64,000 bases of DNA from Misgurnus anguillicaudatus (GCF_027580225.2 NW_027395283.1:7444501-7508500), one strand, 5' to 3'; positions 33,006-44,447 are shown, counted from the stretch's first letter. The notes: generated from the letters alone by a model not told the origin. Made by a program: numbers and translations.

Positions 33006-34451
33006 CTAGGAAGACTCTTAAGTTAAACCTTAACTACAGGTATACCTTTCCTACGTGTGTTCTCCGAACTATACCTTAGGATGTTGCTTAAGGTAAACCT
33101 TCTTAAGTTCGACCTTAGCAGGTGCTGTCCATGGTGGAGGTGCTGAATAGGTTGATATCGATTGCTCGACAATCAATTATTCACTTCATGTAATAGGTTT
33201 CGCTGCGTTATGAGATAGCGGTATTCTTTATTAAATAAACATTTTAGAAATAGTTCAAGTTCAATTTATTAGGAATGTCTGTTAAAAATATTTCAAATTG
33301 CAAACAACTAAATTCAACCTTCTATATTTTATATCAAACCCGTGCAAAACCCGCAACTTTATTTCGAAACGTATCATGTTTAAACTGCTCCAATTAATCC
33401 GCTATGCCTTAAAAGGATCATTTATAGGTTCCCAATAAGTGCGTTGCACAGGGGAGTAAGGTGGGTCGTGCAAGTACTTGGCTGTGCATTACACTTAAAA
33501 TATATAAAAACAAACTGCTGTTGTTCATTAGTTCACGCGTTTATTGTGCTTGGACAGTGGATGCGCAAGCACCGTGGTTACAATGCGGATAAAGCTTAAT
33601 GGACGCATTTCTGGAGCCTGTCTGTCTAAATATAACATAGCAAATATTATATAATAGCCTATATAAATATATAGTATGATTGCTTTAGATTTTAGCTTTG
33701 ATTAGTTTTAATGTGGAAATTTTGTTGACCTTAGACTATACAAGCAGTAATCAAGTGCACAGTCTGTGCACTTGATTACTGCTTGTATAGAGCACAGTTT
33801 ATTTTGAATGTTTATAAAGAATATGGCATGCAGTTGCCTCAAAGTTATAAAACTTTAAAAAACTTTGATGCAAAGTCGAATTAACATTAATAATCATAAT
33901 TATTTTTTGTAATTTTACCCGATTTATTTATGCAGCTAAAATACTAGCCGTTAGACTAAGATTTAACGGATATGAAATGCACAAATGAAATAGTAGGATT
34001 CGCTGTATAGCTGCCAGTTTCACCAACTCCATAACCCAAAATATATTTTTTAAATAGTTTCTTAAGCCTGTAGCATTTAATAGTTCGCAGCTGATGTCCC
34101 TTTGGAAAACATAATTAAAAATCTAACAACCATCAATGTAATGATATCTAATTATGTTATATCTTTTAAATCTAAAAAGATTTGCCTAATTAAACACGGA
34201 GTGTATTGCATTTTTTTTTACAAATATTTATAGACTGCAATGTAAGCTTTTATAAAAGTGATGGCCCCTAGTGGAGATCATGTGGGATAAGGTATAGCTA
34301 AGAGTGCTCCAGACCAACCTTCCGAACGAACGACTTACAGAAGTGATACGTAACTAAGAACGTTTCGGAAAACACGTATTAGCGATAAGGTACAGCTTAA
34401 GGTACAACTTAAGAACGACGTAGCGTTAAGGTAGTTTCGGAGAACGCAGCC
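32976..34451. mobile_element. DNA transposon abutting NLR exon 2
   Basis: Ends GGTTCTCCGATAACG (left) and the complement of GGGCTGCGTTCTCCGAAACT (right) are imperfect inverted repeats. The subterminal GGTGCTGAA...GATCGATTG block near 33140-33180 matches the element end at 56800-57032, so they are one family. Non-coding, 1.48 kb. No clear target duplication. Confidence 0.65.
33750..33791. repeat. Short palindrome in the transposon
   Basis: TATACAAGCAGTAATCAAGTGC is followed after a few bases by its inverted copy, forming a hairpin of about 25 bp per arm around 33760. Confidence 0.7.
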
Positions 34452-34585
34452 CTGAACTATAACACACAACAGATTTAATACTTTAAATTACATGACTGAT
34501 ATTTTTCAATGATTGTGATAAAAACAACACTTAAATATTTTCCTATAATATAAATGTTATTTAATAAAGTGTTTCTATAAAGTAC

Positions 34586-34684
34586 CTGCATCCTGGAGAA
34601 AAATCTTCATGTGTTGATGTTTGTGTTTGATCCATGATGGAGCTGCAGAGGTGAATCTGATCAATCTGATCTCCACAACTGATA
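34586..34684 (-). CDS. Initiator exon of NLR gene A
   Basis: Acceptor TTATTTTCATTCAG before 34684 and donor GTACT after 34586. The ATG at 34633-34635 opens MDQTQTSTHEDFSPGC, and the exon closes in phase 2 after 50 coding bases. This start peptide is one I associate with fish NLR-C proteins. Bases 34636-34684 are 5' UTR. The frame then continues into the exon ending at 32865. The ATG is chosen because it opens the only frame consistent with downstream phase. Confidence 0.8.
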
Positions 34685-35433
34685 CTGAATGAAAATAACA
34701 TTCAGACACAAAATAAACTTAAAATCAAAGTGAATAAACAGACATTATAATTCAGATAAATGAAGTTGAGTGTTAAAGAAACAAGAGCGTCATTAACACA
34801 ACTACACAACATCACCTCACATCAACACAATATTAACAAAAATGATGTTTAGAGTCACAGACAGCGCAAAACGTTCAATAAATAACATTAATATTAATAT
34901 AAGAAGCAATCCAATATAAATAAATAAATCTTTAAAGAAACTATGAATGATGAAGTAAAAAGTGTCTGATCTCACTTGAACAACAATATAAAAAAATGAA
35001 CTTATAGAAACATGAAAGATGTCATTAAAAATCTGAGTTATTCATCAAATATTCATCTTTAAACTCTTCCTGAAATAGAAGTGAAAACATTAATATTGTG
35101 TTGTTTAAAAATAAATCTCATCTTGATTTCTTTGTATTTAATAACATTGCATCTTCTGCAACATTTTGACCATTTTGTTTATTTTTTGCAAATAAATGCT
35201 TAACATTATTGAAACATAACATAAATTATGATTTTACTTAAACACAAACTATAAACAGTAAATTCAGAAAACTGAAAATAATGTTTGAGTCTCTTAAAGT
35301 TTTCCACGACTGTAAATATTTATAGGTCAACTTGTTGACAGTAATTTTAAGATAAGAAATGATTGAATTTAAAAGAGTGAATCTGTCCTTTAAAGAAACT
35401 CTGAATGAAGAAGTGAAAAGCGTCTCATCTCAC
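34685..35433. other. First intron of gene A with an internal duplication
   Basis: AT-rich. A segment near 34926-34983 (CTTTAAAGAAAC...TGATCTCACTTGAACA) is a diverged copy of 35388-35440, which contains the first-exon donor, so the 5' exon region has been partly duplicated. Confidence 0.5.
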
Positions 35434-35600
35434 CTGAACACTCGCTGTCATCACAATCTGACTGGATTCACTTTCTCAAAATACTACAACTTTTACATCA
35501 ACTACACACACAAAAATACCTGTAAAGCTGTTTATACATGTTATATTAATCACTTTGATCATCGATATGTTAAGAAATCAACTCTACCTGTTTAAAATGG
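35434..35600 (-). other. Probable 5' UTR exon of NLR gene A
   Basis: Donor GTTCAG/GTGAGA at 35434 on the minus strand, about 750 bp upstream of the initiator exon's acceptor. The transcription start is not visible; I set the outer edge near 35600 because regulatory motifs lie just beyond. No ATG leads into a long frame. Confidence 0.45.
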
Positions 35601-35621
35601 CGGAAGATAAACACGAAACAA

Positions 35622-35648
35622 TTTACTTTCACTTTCATCTGTGACGTC
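35622..35648 (-). promoter_or_regulatory. ISRE/IRF-like site next to a CRE-like palindrome
   Basis: On the minus strand TGAAAGTGAAAGTAAA (35637 to 35622) contains GAAAGTGAAAGT, which fits the interferon-stimulated response element core GAAANNGAAA. TGACGTCA at 35642-35649 is a perfect CRE palindrome. Both sit immediately upstream of the proposed first exon of an innate immune receptor. Function is inferred from motif and position only. Confidence 0.55.
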
Positions 35649-35649
35649 A

Positions 35650-36322
35650 CTATTGTATGAGGAAGTGTTTGAGGTGTTTCTCTCTCTGCTGACAGTAAAC
35701 AAACATTAAACATCTGATTACAAATAATTTAACAGATTTAATTTATAAACGAGACTTAATCATTAATGTGAGTCAATATGTTTACATTCACTGCATGAAA
35801 CAAAGAGCACATCAACATTAACAATAATTAAACTCAAATCAATATTACTCCTCTTTTGTTTAACTAATGTAAGCCTAATAAAGTCATATGAGTTTAATAT
35901 AATGTAGACTAAGTGATATTTTATTATTTGTGTGAACTACATTTACATTCATGTATTTATCATAGTGTGAACTTTATCAAGTGTTTGCTTTAATAAACAC
36001 AGCGAGGTCTTAAAAAACACACACTTTTAGTTTAAAAGATTAATTGTAGATAAAATATAATTGTGCTAACATAAACATTTCATTGAATAAAAAGACTAAA
36101 TATCAGGATAATTATCAGACATTAAACATGAAAAGATGTAAAGAAAACTCCCCCTCCACTGCCACCTACAGGACATTTGTGTTATTACAGTTATTCTGCA
36201 GTGTGTCATAGACAATAGAAACATTATTCACAGTTTCTTTATTTTCTCCACTGAAATCTAAAGTGTGTGTTGAATGTGCAGATGAATGAAATGTATAAGA
36301 TAACTGATGGTGCTGTTCTCAG
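35650..36322. other. No recognised feature
   Basis: AT-rich sequence upstream of gene A. No ORF or repeat identified. Confidence 0.4.
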
Positions 36323-36430
36323 ATCAGATGCAGGGACACATCAGCACCAGCACATCCGGCCTGTATCAGTGCACTGCGTCAAACATCATAGGAAAGAGCA
36401 CCTGTGTCCTTAACCTGCAGGTTGTAGCAC
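36323..36430 (+). pseudogene. Ig-domain exon relic, CTX/VSIG-like
   Basis: 108-bp exon with acceptor GCTGTTCTCAG and donor GTAAGT. The open frame contains [18 protein letters not shown], with the YxC motif and the SN..GK.. F-G region of an I/V-set immunoglobulin domain as in CTX-family adhesion receptors (CXADR, ESAM, VSIG types). It ends in phase 1 and joins the next exon at 36519. No upstream Ig or signal-peptide exons are seen in the window. Confidence 0.65.
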
Positions 36431-36518
36431 GTAAGTGTGTAAGGAGAGACATTACAGACACAAAGACTGTCACATGATCAGATATGAGGTCTGATCACAG
36501 CTGTGTCTCGTATCACAG

Positions 36519-36600
36519 CTCAGACACAGAGTGTGGGTCTGATCACCGGCCGGCACCATCGACACGAGTGTTCTGGCTGTGATCATCTGATGTCTGCTGG
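36519..36600 (+). pseudogene. Membrane-segment exon relic following the Ig exon
   Basis: After acceptor CGTATCACAG the frame gives PQTQSVGLITG, a typical stalk/start of a transmembrane exon. It then shifts: the expected hydrophobic run (TSVLAVII) is found one frame over and is followed by a stop. With 36323-36430 this marks a decayed single-pass Ig receptor gene fragment. Confidence 0.5.
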
Positions 36601-36875
36601 TCACACATGTGGATTATACACGACCCTTGAGAAAGATTTTGGTAGATTCTCATTCCAAATGGTTGGAAATTTATCCTGTAACAAATGTCACTTCACAAAC
36701 TACAGTCATGGAAATGAAAATTCATTCAGTCACTGATTAGGTCACATGACATACACTCTGCAATGTGATTGGCTGGCTCACAAAAAAAGTGAAACAAATC
36801 AAATATAAATGAGAGCACAATACTTATAAATCTTAACACTCACATTTCTATTTGATCATTTCAACAGAAGAAAAT

Positions 36876-37200
36876 TCATACAGCAAACATAAATGAGTTA
36901 AATGTCATGATGATTGTTGCTGGTTTTGTTAGTATATCTTCAATCATATCATCAGTTGGACAGTATCTCAGACTAATTCTGTCCTCCTTTATCACAGACC
37001 TCACAAAATGACATTTAATGTCCACATGTTTACAGGATTATTTTCTGACGCTATGACACCCTGATTGTCTTCATAAACTCTAGATTGATATTTCAGTCCA
37101 TCAATGTTTTCTAACACTCGTGTACAGTCACAGTTAATGTCATAAACTCAGCTTCACATGTGGACAGTGTAACAGTAGACTGTCTCTTAGTCTTCATGAG
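36876..37200 (-). pseudogene. Ty1/copia RNase H C-terminus relic
   Basis: Translating the minus strand gives KRQSTVTLSTCEAEF, YEDNQGVIAS and CPTDDM...LTKPATIIM, ending with SFMFAV before a stop at about 36876. These are the conserved RNase H and C-terminal motifs of copia polyproteins. Frame shifts and stops break it. Nothing else of the element is recognised; a possible LTR segment follows to the left (36730-36870). Confidence 0.8.
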
Positions 37201-37964
37201 ATTAATGGATCATTTTTGTTCATGTTAATGCAGTAACTTGTAGTACTTCTTCTATCAATTATATCAGCTGCCCATACAGTGATTTTTTTTCAGTTTATAC
37301 ACATCAGTTATGTATTACTGATGTCTGCACAATTAATATCAGTAAAGTTTAGATTATTGAATATGTTTATTTCATGTCACAGAGAGAGAGAGATTCAGAG
37401 AATGATGAAAGAGAGACAGTGAATGACTCGACCTGTTTCACACATAAATTCTGACAGCTTGTGTTTACTCTTAGTTTTACATCAACACTAACAGAAATGT
37501 TTTACATCAGCAGAAGGTAAAATCATCAGTTTATAAATGTATTAAATATTACTTTTGAGTTCAGGTTTGGTCCAGAATGACTCATTTGATGCAATACAAT
37601 CAAAGTCCACGAGATGTCGCTGGTGTGCAGACTGTACTGACATGAATGAGTGAAGAATGAAAGCACCATGAGATGTAATACACATGAGATGAATTGTCCT
37701 TAAGAAAATCAAGCATGACTTCACTATAGTTAGCATAGTTTTATGTTTGTTTTATTTGTAGTAGGTCTTTGTTATCAGTGCTCACATCAAAAGTCTTCAT
37801 CTCTGTTAGTATGGAGGAGGATTAGCGTCTAAATGAGCAGCTTTCACATCTGGAAAGACCTCATCAATACTGAAAGAGCAACATCTGCTTTCATCTGTCT
37901 TTGTCTATTTCAGTAAGACGATAAACTTCAATAAAAAAATAGTCAAAATTCAAAATTTAAATAG

Positions 37965-38793
37965 TCAGATTTGGATAAAGTCACAGATCAGATCCTGTAC
38001 TGAATAATCAACTCATACGGTTAAGAGGAAGTGATGTCACTATTGTGTCTTCTTATTCACCATCAGATCATACTGAAGATCAGACAGACATCTTTACATC
38101 TTTATATTGCAAGTCAGTCCTAAAATTGAAAGAGAAAGTCAATCAGATATGAGATCATCATCAGTGTCAGATGAAGAGATAGAAAAACAAACTATTATTG
38201 CTGTCAGTCAGTGATAGAAATTAAATCTTCAACATAATAAACATGTCAACAATCTGTTTATCACATACACATGAGCTACAACAATACAAAAACACATTTC
38301 ATCTATTTCCTCTGAATATTTGATGTCAATGTAAGAGATGAATGTATTGATATGTATGTAGTATAATATAATGACACACTGACAGTTTTATGAGTTCACA
38401 CACAAACAGTAAGAAAATGAAGGTGATGCTTTATTTTAAAAGTCCTGGAGGTTGACAGTCGTGTAAATAAAGAGAAACAGCATCAATGTCAAAGCTCGAC
38501 AGAGAGTTGTGTGAAGTGTCCATCAGATTTTAAGAGTTGACTTTCTCTTCTTTTTTCTAATCTTCATCTGTATCATTTATCATCTGTACTTTGTGTTTAT
38601 CTGTTGTGTATATATTGTGTTTGTGTTGTTATTTCTACAGTCTGTATTCTGATGATTTGATAAATAATGCTTAAAACATGAAATAAAAACCAAGTTGTTA
38701 TAAAAAGAGTTTAAGATGAACATCTAGTCAAGTGTGCATAACTATAGAGGTGTCGGCCTATCAAACAAACCCCATTAACAAACATCATATATA
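37965..38793. repeat. 0.8-kb duplicated block, copy 1
   Basis: Nearly identical to 44448-45273 from GATTTGGATAAAGTCACAG to AACAAACATCATATATA, with small indels. In the second copy it runs into the 3' flank of an LRR exon, so this copy is probably a leftover of an NLR duplication, cut off at 38793 by Harbinger sequence. Confidence 0.85.
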
Positions 38794-38799
38794 AGCACA

Positions 38800-39330
38800 G
38801 AAATAAGCAATTCATTAAAGGAATTGGTCAACAAATGAACTATTTGAGTACTATTTGTTGCACTTACATGTTGATGGTCCTGAAAAGCTTGTTGAATGTG
38901 CTGCACATATACTGGTCCTGGGTCAGGGTCATCTGGTGGTGCCCCCACCTCACCAATGGGTGTGCCATGCTTGTGCGCAACATTGTGCAGCACTCCTCAG
39001 GCCAGTATGATGCAGCAAACCTTGTCAGGGCCTTATAACAGCCTCCAAATTGCATCCCGTCCCGTCCCATACAGCTGGCATTGCACTGCTCAAACACGAC
39101 TGGCTTATTCCTGAGCGGTCTACCAGTTCTCTTTAGAAAGAACCAGTTACCAGGAAACCAAGTGTAGTAAGCACCTGTAAAGGTACGTGTAATGGTTGGC
39201 TCCTCACTGTCTCTATTTCCAAATTCTGACCCAACTCTGAAATCTGAAATAAGCCAGTCATCATCGTGGGCCAGAAAATTATTGTGGTGCCTAAAAAATC
39301 ATTCTCTTCGGATTCGTCCATTGAAAATGT
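38800..39330 (-). pseudogene. PIF/Harbinger (HARBI1-type) transposase relic
   Basis: The minus strand shows an N-terminal piece with LHVPLQVLTTLGFLVTGSF (39133-39321). It is directly followed by a C-terminal piece with GMQFGGCYKALTRF and MLHNVAHKHGTPIGEVGAP (38775-39097). The middle third with most catalytic residues is gone and frames shift, so the gene is dead. The C-terminal LHN motif is diagnostic of the Harbinger nuclease. Confidence 0.75.
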
Positions 39331-39384
39331 CCTCTAATTAAGCCAACGCTGCCATTGCTAGACGGGTGGCCATTCGTGCCAGTT

Positions 39385-39672
39385 TCGCCGGACACATCCT
39401 GAACAGGATTTCGGGTGCGTTTTCCGGATACGATCGCATACTTCATCAAAGTTCTCACATTTCAGTTAAAATACATTAGAAAATAAAGATTTATTTATTT
39501 TAAGACATACAATCATTGTAGTTTCATTCTTACCTTGAAATGTAACGGTTGCTTTTCTGAAATTGAACCCGAAATATTAAACCTTGATGACGTATGTGGT
39601 CGACCAACGCAACTTTCGGAGAACGCACCCGAAAACATGTTTGGGACGTGTCGGGTGGAACTGGCATGAATG
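39385..39672. mobile_element. Short inverted-repeat element
   Basis: GCCAGTTTCGCCGGACAC...GGGTGCGTTTTCCGG at the left and its imperfect complement (GAACGCACCCGAAAACATG...GGAACTGGCAT) at the right, about 290 bp in all. Probably a terminal remnant of the neighbouring Harbinger element or a MITE. Confidence 0.55.
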
Positions 39673-40319
39673 TCCACCCTAGGCCCCAGATCCGTGGACA
39701 ATTTGAATTTCTACAGAGACGTGTGTATTTTCTATGAGGACATTCTCTGGTCCTAACAACGCAACGTGTTTTCACATCCCCATCAAACAGCATATACAAC
39801 ACATAGCTATCAGGGATAATTGCATCCTTATGCTGAAAGTTTATTGTTTGCATGCGTTTTAAAGTTTTGACAGTTTAAACTTTCATTTTCCTCAAAGCTG
39901 CTGTACAGCCTGTCGTCTAGTGATGGGTCGTCCATGAACGATTCCTTCAATTTGAACGAATCTTTAGTATGACTCAGGAACGAGTTGTCTCGCAGAGTGA
40001 TTCATTCATTTTGTGTGCCTGCGTGACATGTATTGGTTCTGTGCCGGAAAGAGAATTGATTAGTTCACCTGTTGCATCTTCTGGTCCTCCGAGTCATTTG
40101 TTCCTTTCACACGGGACAACCCAATGCCAGGAGTGCCAGGAGTGGCGAACCTTTTCAGCATGATGAGCCAAAAAAAGGAACATTTACTTCAAAGAGCCAC
40201 ACAACAAATGTCTCTCACAAGGACTTTTACAATTAATTGCTTATTAGAATTTGTAATTACATACACAATAGTTTTCATGGATTTGAATGTTTGTATCAGC
40301 CTTTCCCTTTTTACTTGAC

Positions 40320-40905
40320 TCACTGGGAGACCTGACATTCCTTGTTTTCCACAATCTTTGATAAGTCTGGCTTGTATTCAGTTTGTAGTAATTCTTTCAC
40401 ATGTGTGTTAGTCGGGACAGTGACATGTTTTGATTTCACTTGTTTCGGTGTTGAAAAAAGTGATTCACAGATGTAAGTTGACCCAAACATAGACAATAGT
40501 TTTAGTGCTGCCTTTTAACATTGAGATATTTCCAAAACTCCAAAGTTTCTTCCCTTAGAACATGTTTAAGTCTGTCATCCTCAGAAAGTACAATAATTTC
40601 ATGCTGAGATGCTGCTTTATCTTCCACTAAAGGGACTTTTAAACAATGATTCAGCAGTGAATGTGTTGATGAGAATCTGTCCTCAAAACTCTGTTTGAGA
40701 TTTTCAAGCAGTGTTGCATACAGTGCAGTACACTTGTTTACAACCTCTGCTGCTTGTACACTTCAACAAAGATGGAAAATCTGTTAACTCTTTTGTAGAT
40801 GCATTTTGAGTTTGTTGATAAATGTGAAAACACTGCACCAGGTCAGGCACCATCTTTAACTTCCCCTGCAGATTCACATTCAGATAATGCAGTATGTCGA
40901 CCAAA
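40320..40905 (-). pseudogene. hAT transposase C-terminal relic (ZBED/GTF2IRD2-type)
   Basis: The minus strand shows ILHYLNVNLQGKLKMVPDLV, then SEDDRLKHVLREETLEFWKY. Next comes the hAT dimerisation region STYICESLFSTPKQVKSKH with TNTHVKELLQTEYKPDLSKI, ending in a stop at 40320. Several frame changes separate these. No N-terminal BED finger or catalytic region is present. Confidence 0.75.
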
Positions 40906-40945
40906 AAAGAATCTGAAATCCACTTGGGATCACATAGCTCGGGAT

Positions 40946-41010
40946 ATCATCAATACTGAAAGAGCAACATCTGCTTTCATCTGTCTTTGTCTATTTCAGT
41001 AAGACATTGA
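40946..41010. repeat. Copy of the 37868-37925 segment
   Basis: ATCAATACTGAAAGAGCAAC through GTCTATTTCAGTAAGAC occurs at both places almost unchanged. It shows that the sequence between 37.9 and 41.0 kb was inserted into or duplicated around this point. Confidence 0.75.
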
Positions 41011-41057
41011 TAAACTTCATACTGCATCTATTACAACAGCATGAGTTTATAGTAGAA

Positions 41058-43023
41058 GAGTCCTGAGGTCCGTTCTTCGTACATCGATTAATACATCCAC
41101 GATCAAATGAGACATCTGAGATGTTTAGATCTCGCTAATTATGATCTCGCTTATCCGGTTCTTTGAACACCACTGCTGTTGATGATTAGTATGGCAGGAT
41201 TGAATTATCTGAGATCACTGCGTGTTTGTGCGCTGCATGAAAAGTCAATGCATATTAATAGCAAAAACACTGATCAGCCACGCTGTGATTGGCCGGTTGT
41301 TACAATAGCCATGAACACGCCCATTTTTAACCCCTGCAGTCAGAGAGCTATTGATGGAAGGTTGTGAACTTTTTATGACACTGAATTTAAAAACCCAGTT
41401 AAAGCTACTTTTGTACATAAATCAAAATAAATAATGTAAAATATTCTGTAAAAATATCATCTTGATATCTTTATATGCTTGATTTAAACTTTGATGCTCC
41501 TAAAGTACTTTAAGTCTCTTTTAAAAAACAGTTCAATGCTATTTTGTCTGTTTGTAACAGCAACTTAAAAAGCAGAATAAAAACAGGTGGTGGTCCTCCA
41601 TCTTCATGTGATGTGCTGGCAGGAGTGATGTCTCTAAACTGATTGATTGTACAGATCATCTCTGAAGCAGTTGCTCTTTCTTAAACCCACAGCCAATGCA
41701 ACACTTTGATCGCTGATTAATAAAATTTGAATTGTAGTTTATTATAAAATTGTGTTTTCCTCTCTTTTGTGCAGTTGTAGATAATACACCAACACTTTCA
41801 GCAGTTCTCAATAATGTGTTAAATGAAGTATGATGTGCAGTAAGTGAATGTAAATGTTATTCTACATCAAAAGATTATAAAGTGCAACTGTTTCTGAGCA
41901 ATGCACACGACAGTAAAGAAATCCTCTCAGACAGAAACTATATGCAAGTCGTTAAATACGTTTACTTCAATTGCATTATTCTTATATAACTGATTTCTGA
42001 CTACAACAATATTAGCAGGAATCCACATTAACTGAAAGTCCTGCATCTGCTGAGTCTGCACAGAAAAGTGAAGTAAAGAAGATAAATATACACTGTAAAA
42101 AATTTCTGTATAAATTACAGTATTACTGGGTATTACTGGCAACTAGCTGCCAGTAACTTACTGTAGATTTTACATTCATATTATTTACTGGCAAGAGTTT
42201 TTTCAAAGTTAAATGAACATGAAACATTTTCAGTTTTTATCTTCAACAGTAAGTTACTGGCAACCAGCTGCATAATTACAGCAAATTTTTTACAGTGTAT
42301 GTGAAAATATGTGCAAAAAACTTATTTGGTTATTGTCATTTTTGTCACAGGAAAGGGACAGGGTAACATCTTTGTATTCACAGTTTATATAACAGATAGA
42401 AATTACTAAAAGAACTCTTAAGCCTACTTGACAATCTAAAGACAAAACTAAAATCGGAGATGAGTTTATTCAAAGGAAACTTATTTCACACCGAGTAATA
42501 GTCTTTATTGTACATATTATAACATATATTACTGCTGGGTATGATTGATTGCTGTTTTTATTAATGACAATTTAAATAAATTTAAAATGAAATTGATCAG
42601 CATGTTTGTCTTGTCATTCATTTAATGATAATCAAATCTGTTAAACAAAAACAAGTTGCACAAGTACAGAAAAAATATATTTGTTATATTATATATTTTT
42701 TAAATAACATCGCTAAAAGATTTAATCTATACTTTTTTATTACGTGTTGAATTTGAAAAGTTCTTCTCGTATTTCTCGTATAATGGAGAATACACAACTG
42801 CGTCAGACTTTCCGTATCACATCCGCTTAAAAAGGTACAAACTAATCTTCTTTACATGAAATAAGTCTGCTCCTGAGCAGGTTTAATCTTATGGACCGGT
42901 TGCTATGACAGCAACTCTAGGATGAGCTTTGAAGAACCAAATAATCCAAGATCAAGCCAAATCATCAACAATCAAATCCAGCTAACCGAGTAATCCACGT
43001 ACGAAGAACGGACCCCAGGACTC
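41058..43023. mobile_element. 2-kb inverted-repeat DNA element
   Basis: Ends GAGTCCTGAGGTCCGTTCTT and the complement AAGAACGGACCCCAGGACTC form an inverted repeat of about 26 bp. Subterminal GATTAAT and CACGATCAA motifs are present. No transposase is seen and no clear target duplication. It contains the 42091-42297 MITE. Confidence 0.65.
42091..42297. mobile_element. 207-bp mariner-type MITE (CACTGTAAAAAATTT ends)
   Basis: Inverted ends CACTGTAAAAAATTT and AAATTTTTTACAGTG, flanked by TA. Internal CTGGCAACCAGCTGC motifs are inverted as well. The same family end appears at 56101-56168. Confidence 0.8.
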
Positions 43024-43238
43024 ATTTTCTGCTTTATACTCATCTAGTCTTCCTCCTCTCACATACTTTATCCTCGTCACCAATTTATGCTGCATTTCAC
43101 GAAGCAAACAATGCTATTAAGCTTGTAAAATACTATAACTAGTATTGTAGCAACCAAAGCACATAAACGCCTCCAAAGCGCCTCAAGCGGTCATTTTTAG
43201 AACAACACCTGACGTTCAGACGTCTTTGATGGAGTTCA

Positions 43239-43915
43239 GGGGCCTCATTTATCAAGCGTGCGTATGCACAGAAGTGTGCGTAAAGTGTGCGTAGGAACAG
43301 TTTTACGCAAAGTGTGTAATTTATCAAATTGCACTTATACGTAGAAATGTGTGTAAATATACGCACACCTCTAAGTATCCGTACGCAGAGCATCTAGTGC
43401 TAGAATAGAGATACTACACAGAATCATCCCCAGTGTGTAAAGAAGTGTGTATTTATTATCCACAAGCAGGTGCTAAAATGATTTGTGTATAGTAACAGCA
43501 AACCATTGTTGAAGTTAATGATTTATTTGTGATTTGTCGTCAAATTGGTGTCAATGCAGTGCAATGACTTATCTTGCGTTATTGGAAGACTTGGGAAATC
43601 ATCCATCCGCCGGGTGTGCGTTTCAGATGGCGCCGTTGATGCTGGTTATATGCTGCTGTCCAAGGTGGAAAGTTCTGTCATTGTCTGTCCTCCTCCATTT
43701 GCACTGATTTCACGTTGGTGTGCTGTAACACCTTTTTTAATTTAATGTCAAACCACTTTTTATTTCTAGGAGTGTTCTCATACTGTACCCAACGTAATTA
43801 AACTCACTGGTAACATGTTCCCATGCAGATTTGTTTTCTTTTGTTAGTCATTCCTCGCGCATTAAGTGAACCAAATATAGAACATTTTCTACGCAATGTT
43901 GATAAATGAGGCCCC
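43239..43915 (-). mobile_element. Harbinger-like element with a Myb/SANT-like ORF remnant
   Basis: Ends GGGGCCTCATTTATCAA and TTGATAAATGAGGCCCC. On the minus strand, fragments HGNMLPVSLITLG and KGVTAHQREISANGGGQTMT resemble the Myb-like DNA-binding protein encoded by PIF/Harbinger elements (usual form TAHQRE.SATGGG). Frames are broken. Confidence 0.65.
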
Positions 43916-44447
43916 AGGATTTTACCTCAAGATTGTACAAATTATAATAATGACCTAATGTACTGTTCACTGAGTATGAATTTTGTAAATTATTGTAATG
44001 TTTGACTCTGCCGTTCAAAAGCGTCTTGACAGATAATCAACAGCGATAGACCAAAGCTGAAATATCAAGTTTATCATTTTATTAAACTTTGTGATTTTAT
44101 TTACATTTCATTCAGTGTCTGAACGTTTTTGTAATTGATCAAATAATCATCAAAAAGTCCTGCAGTCAGATCCTGAAGAACACAAAAGCAAAGACGTCCA
44201 ATATTTGGATTTAGAGATAAATGAGCTGCGAGTCTTCAATGTTGTGCTGAACTTGAACACATTTCAGTTTAAGATGAAGTTAAAAACCCCAACAGTGTAG
44301 AAGAAGAGGAATCTTGTCAGTATTTACTTCAGTTTATGATCCTATGAGATTTCTTGCTCCTCTTACACTGACTGATAAATCGCTCTTATAGGAAATGTGT
44401 AGACAGAAGCTGAGTTAGGATGAAGATTTACCTCCAACACTTCAAAG
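43916..44447. other. No recognised feature
   Basis: AT-rich, between the Harbinger-like element and duplication copy 2. Confidence 0.4.

Noticed and set aside
36503..36736. 77-codon ORF as an independent gene
   Set aside because: It overlaps the second Ig-relic exon and is explained by that exon plus its frame shift.
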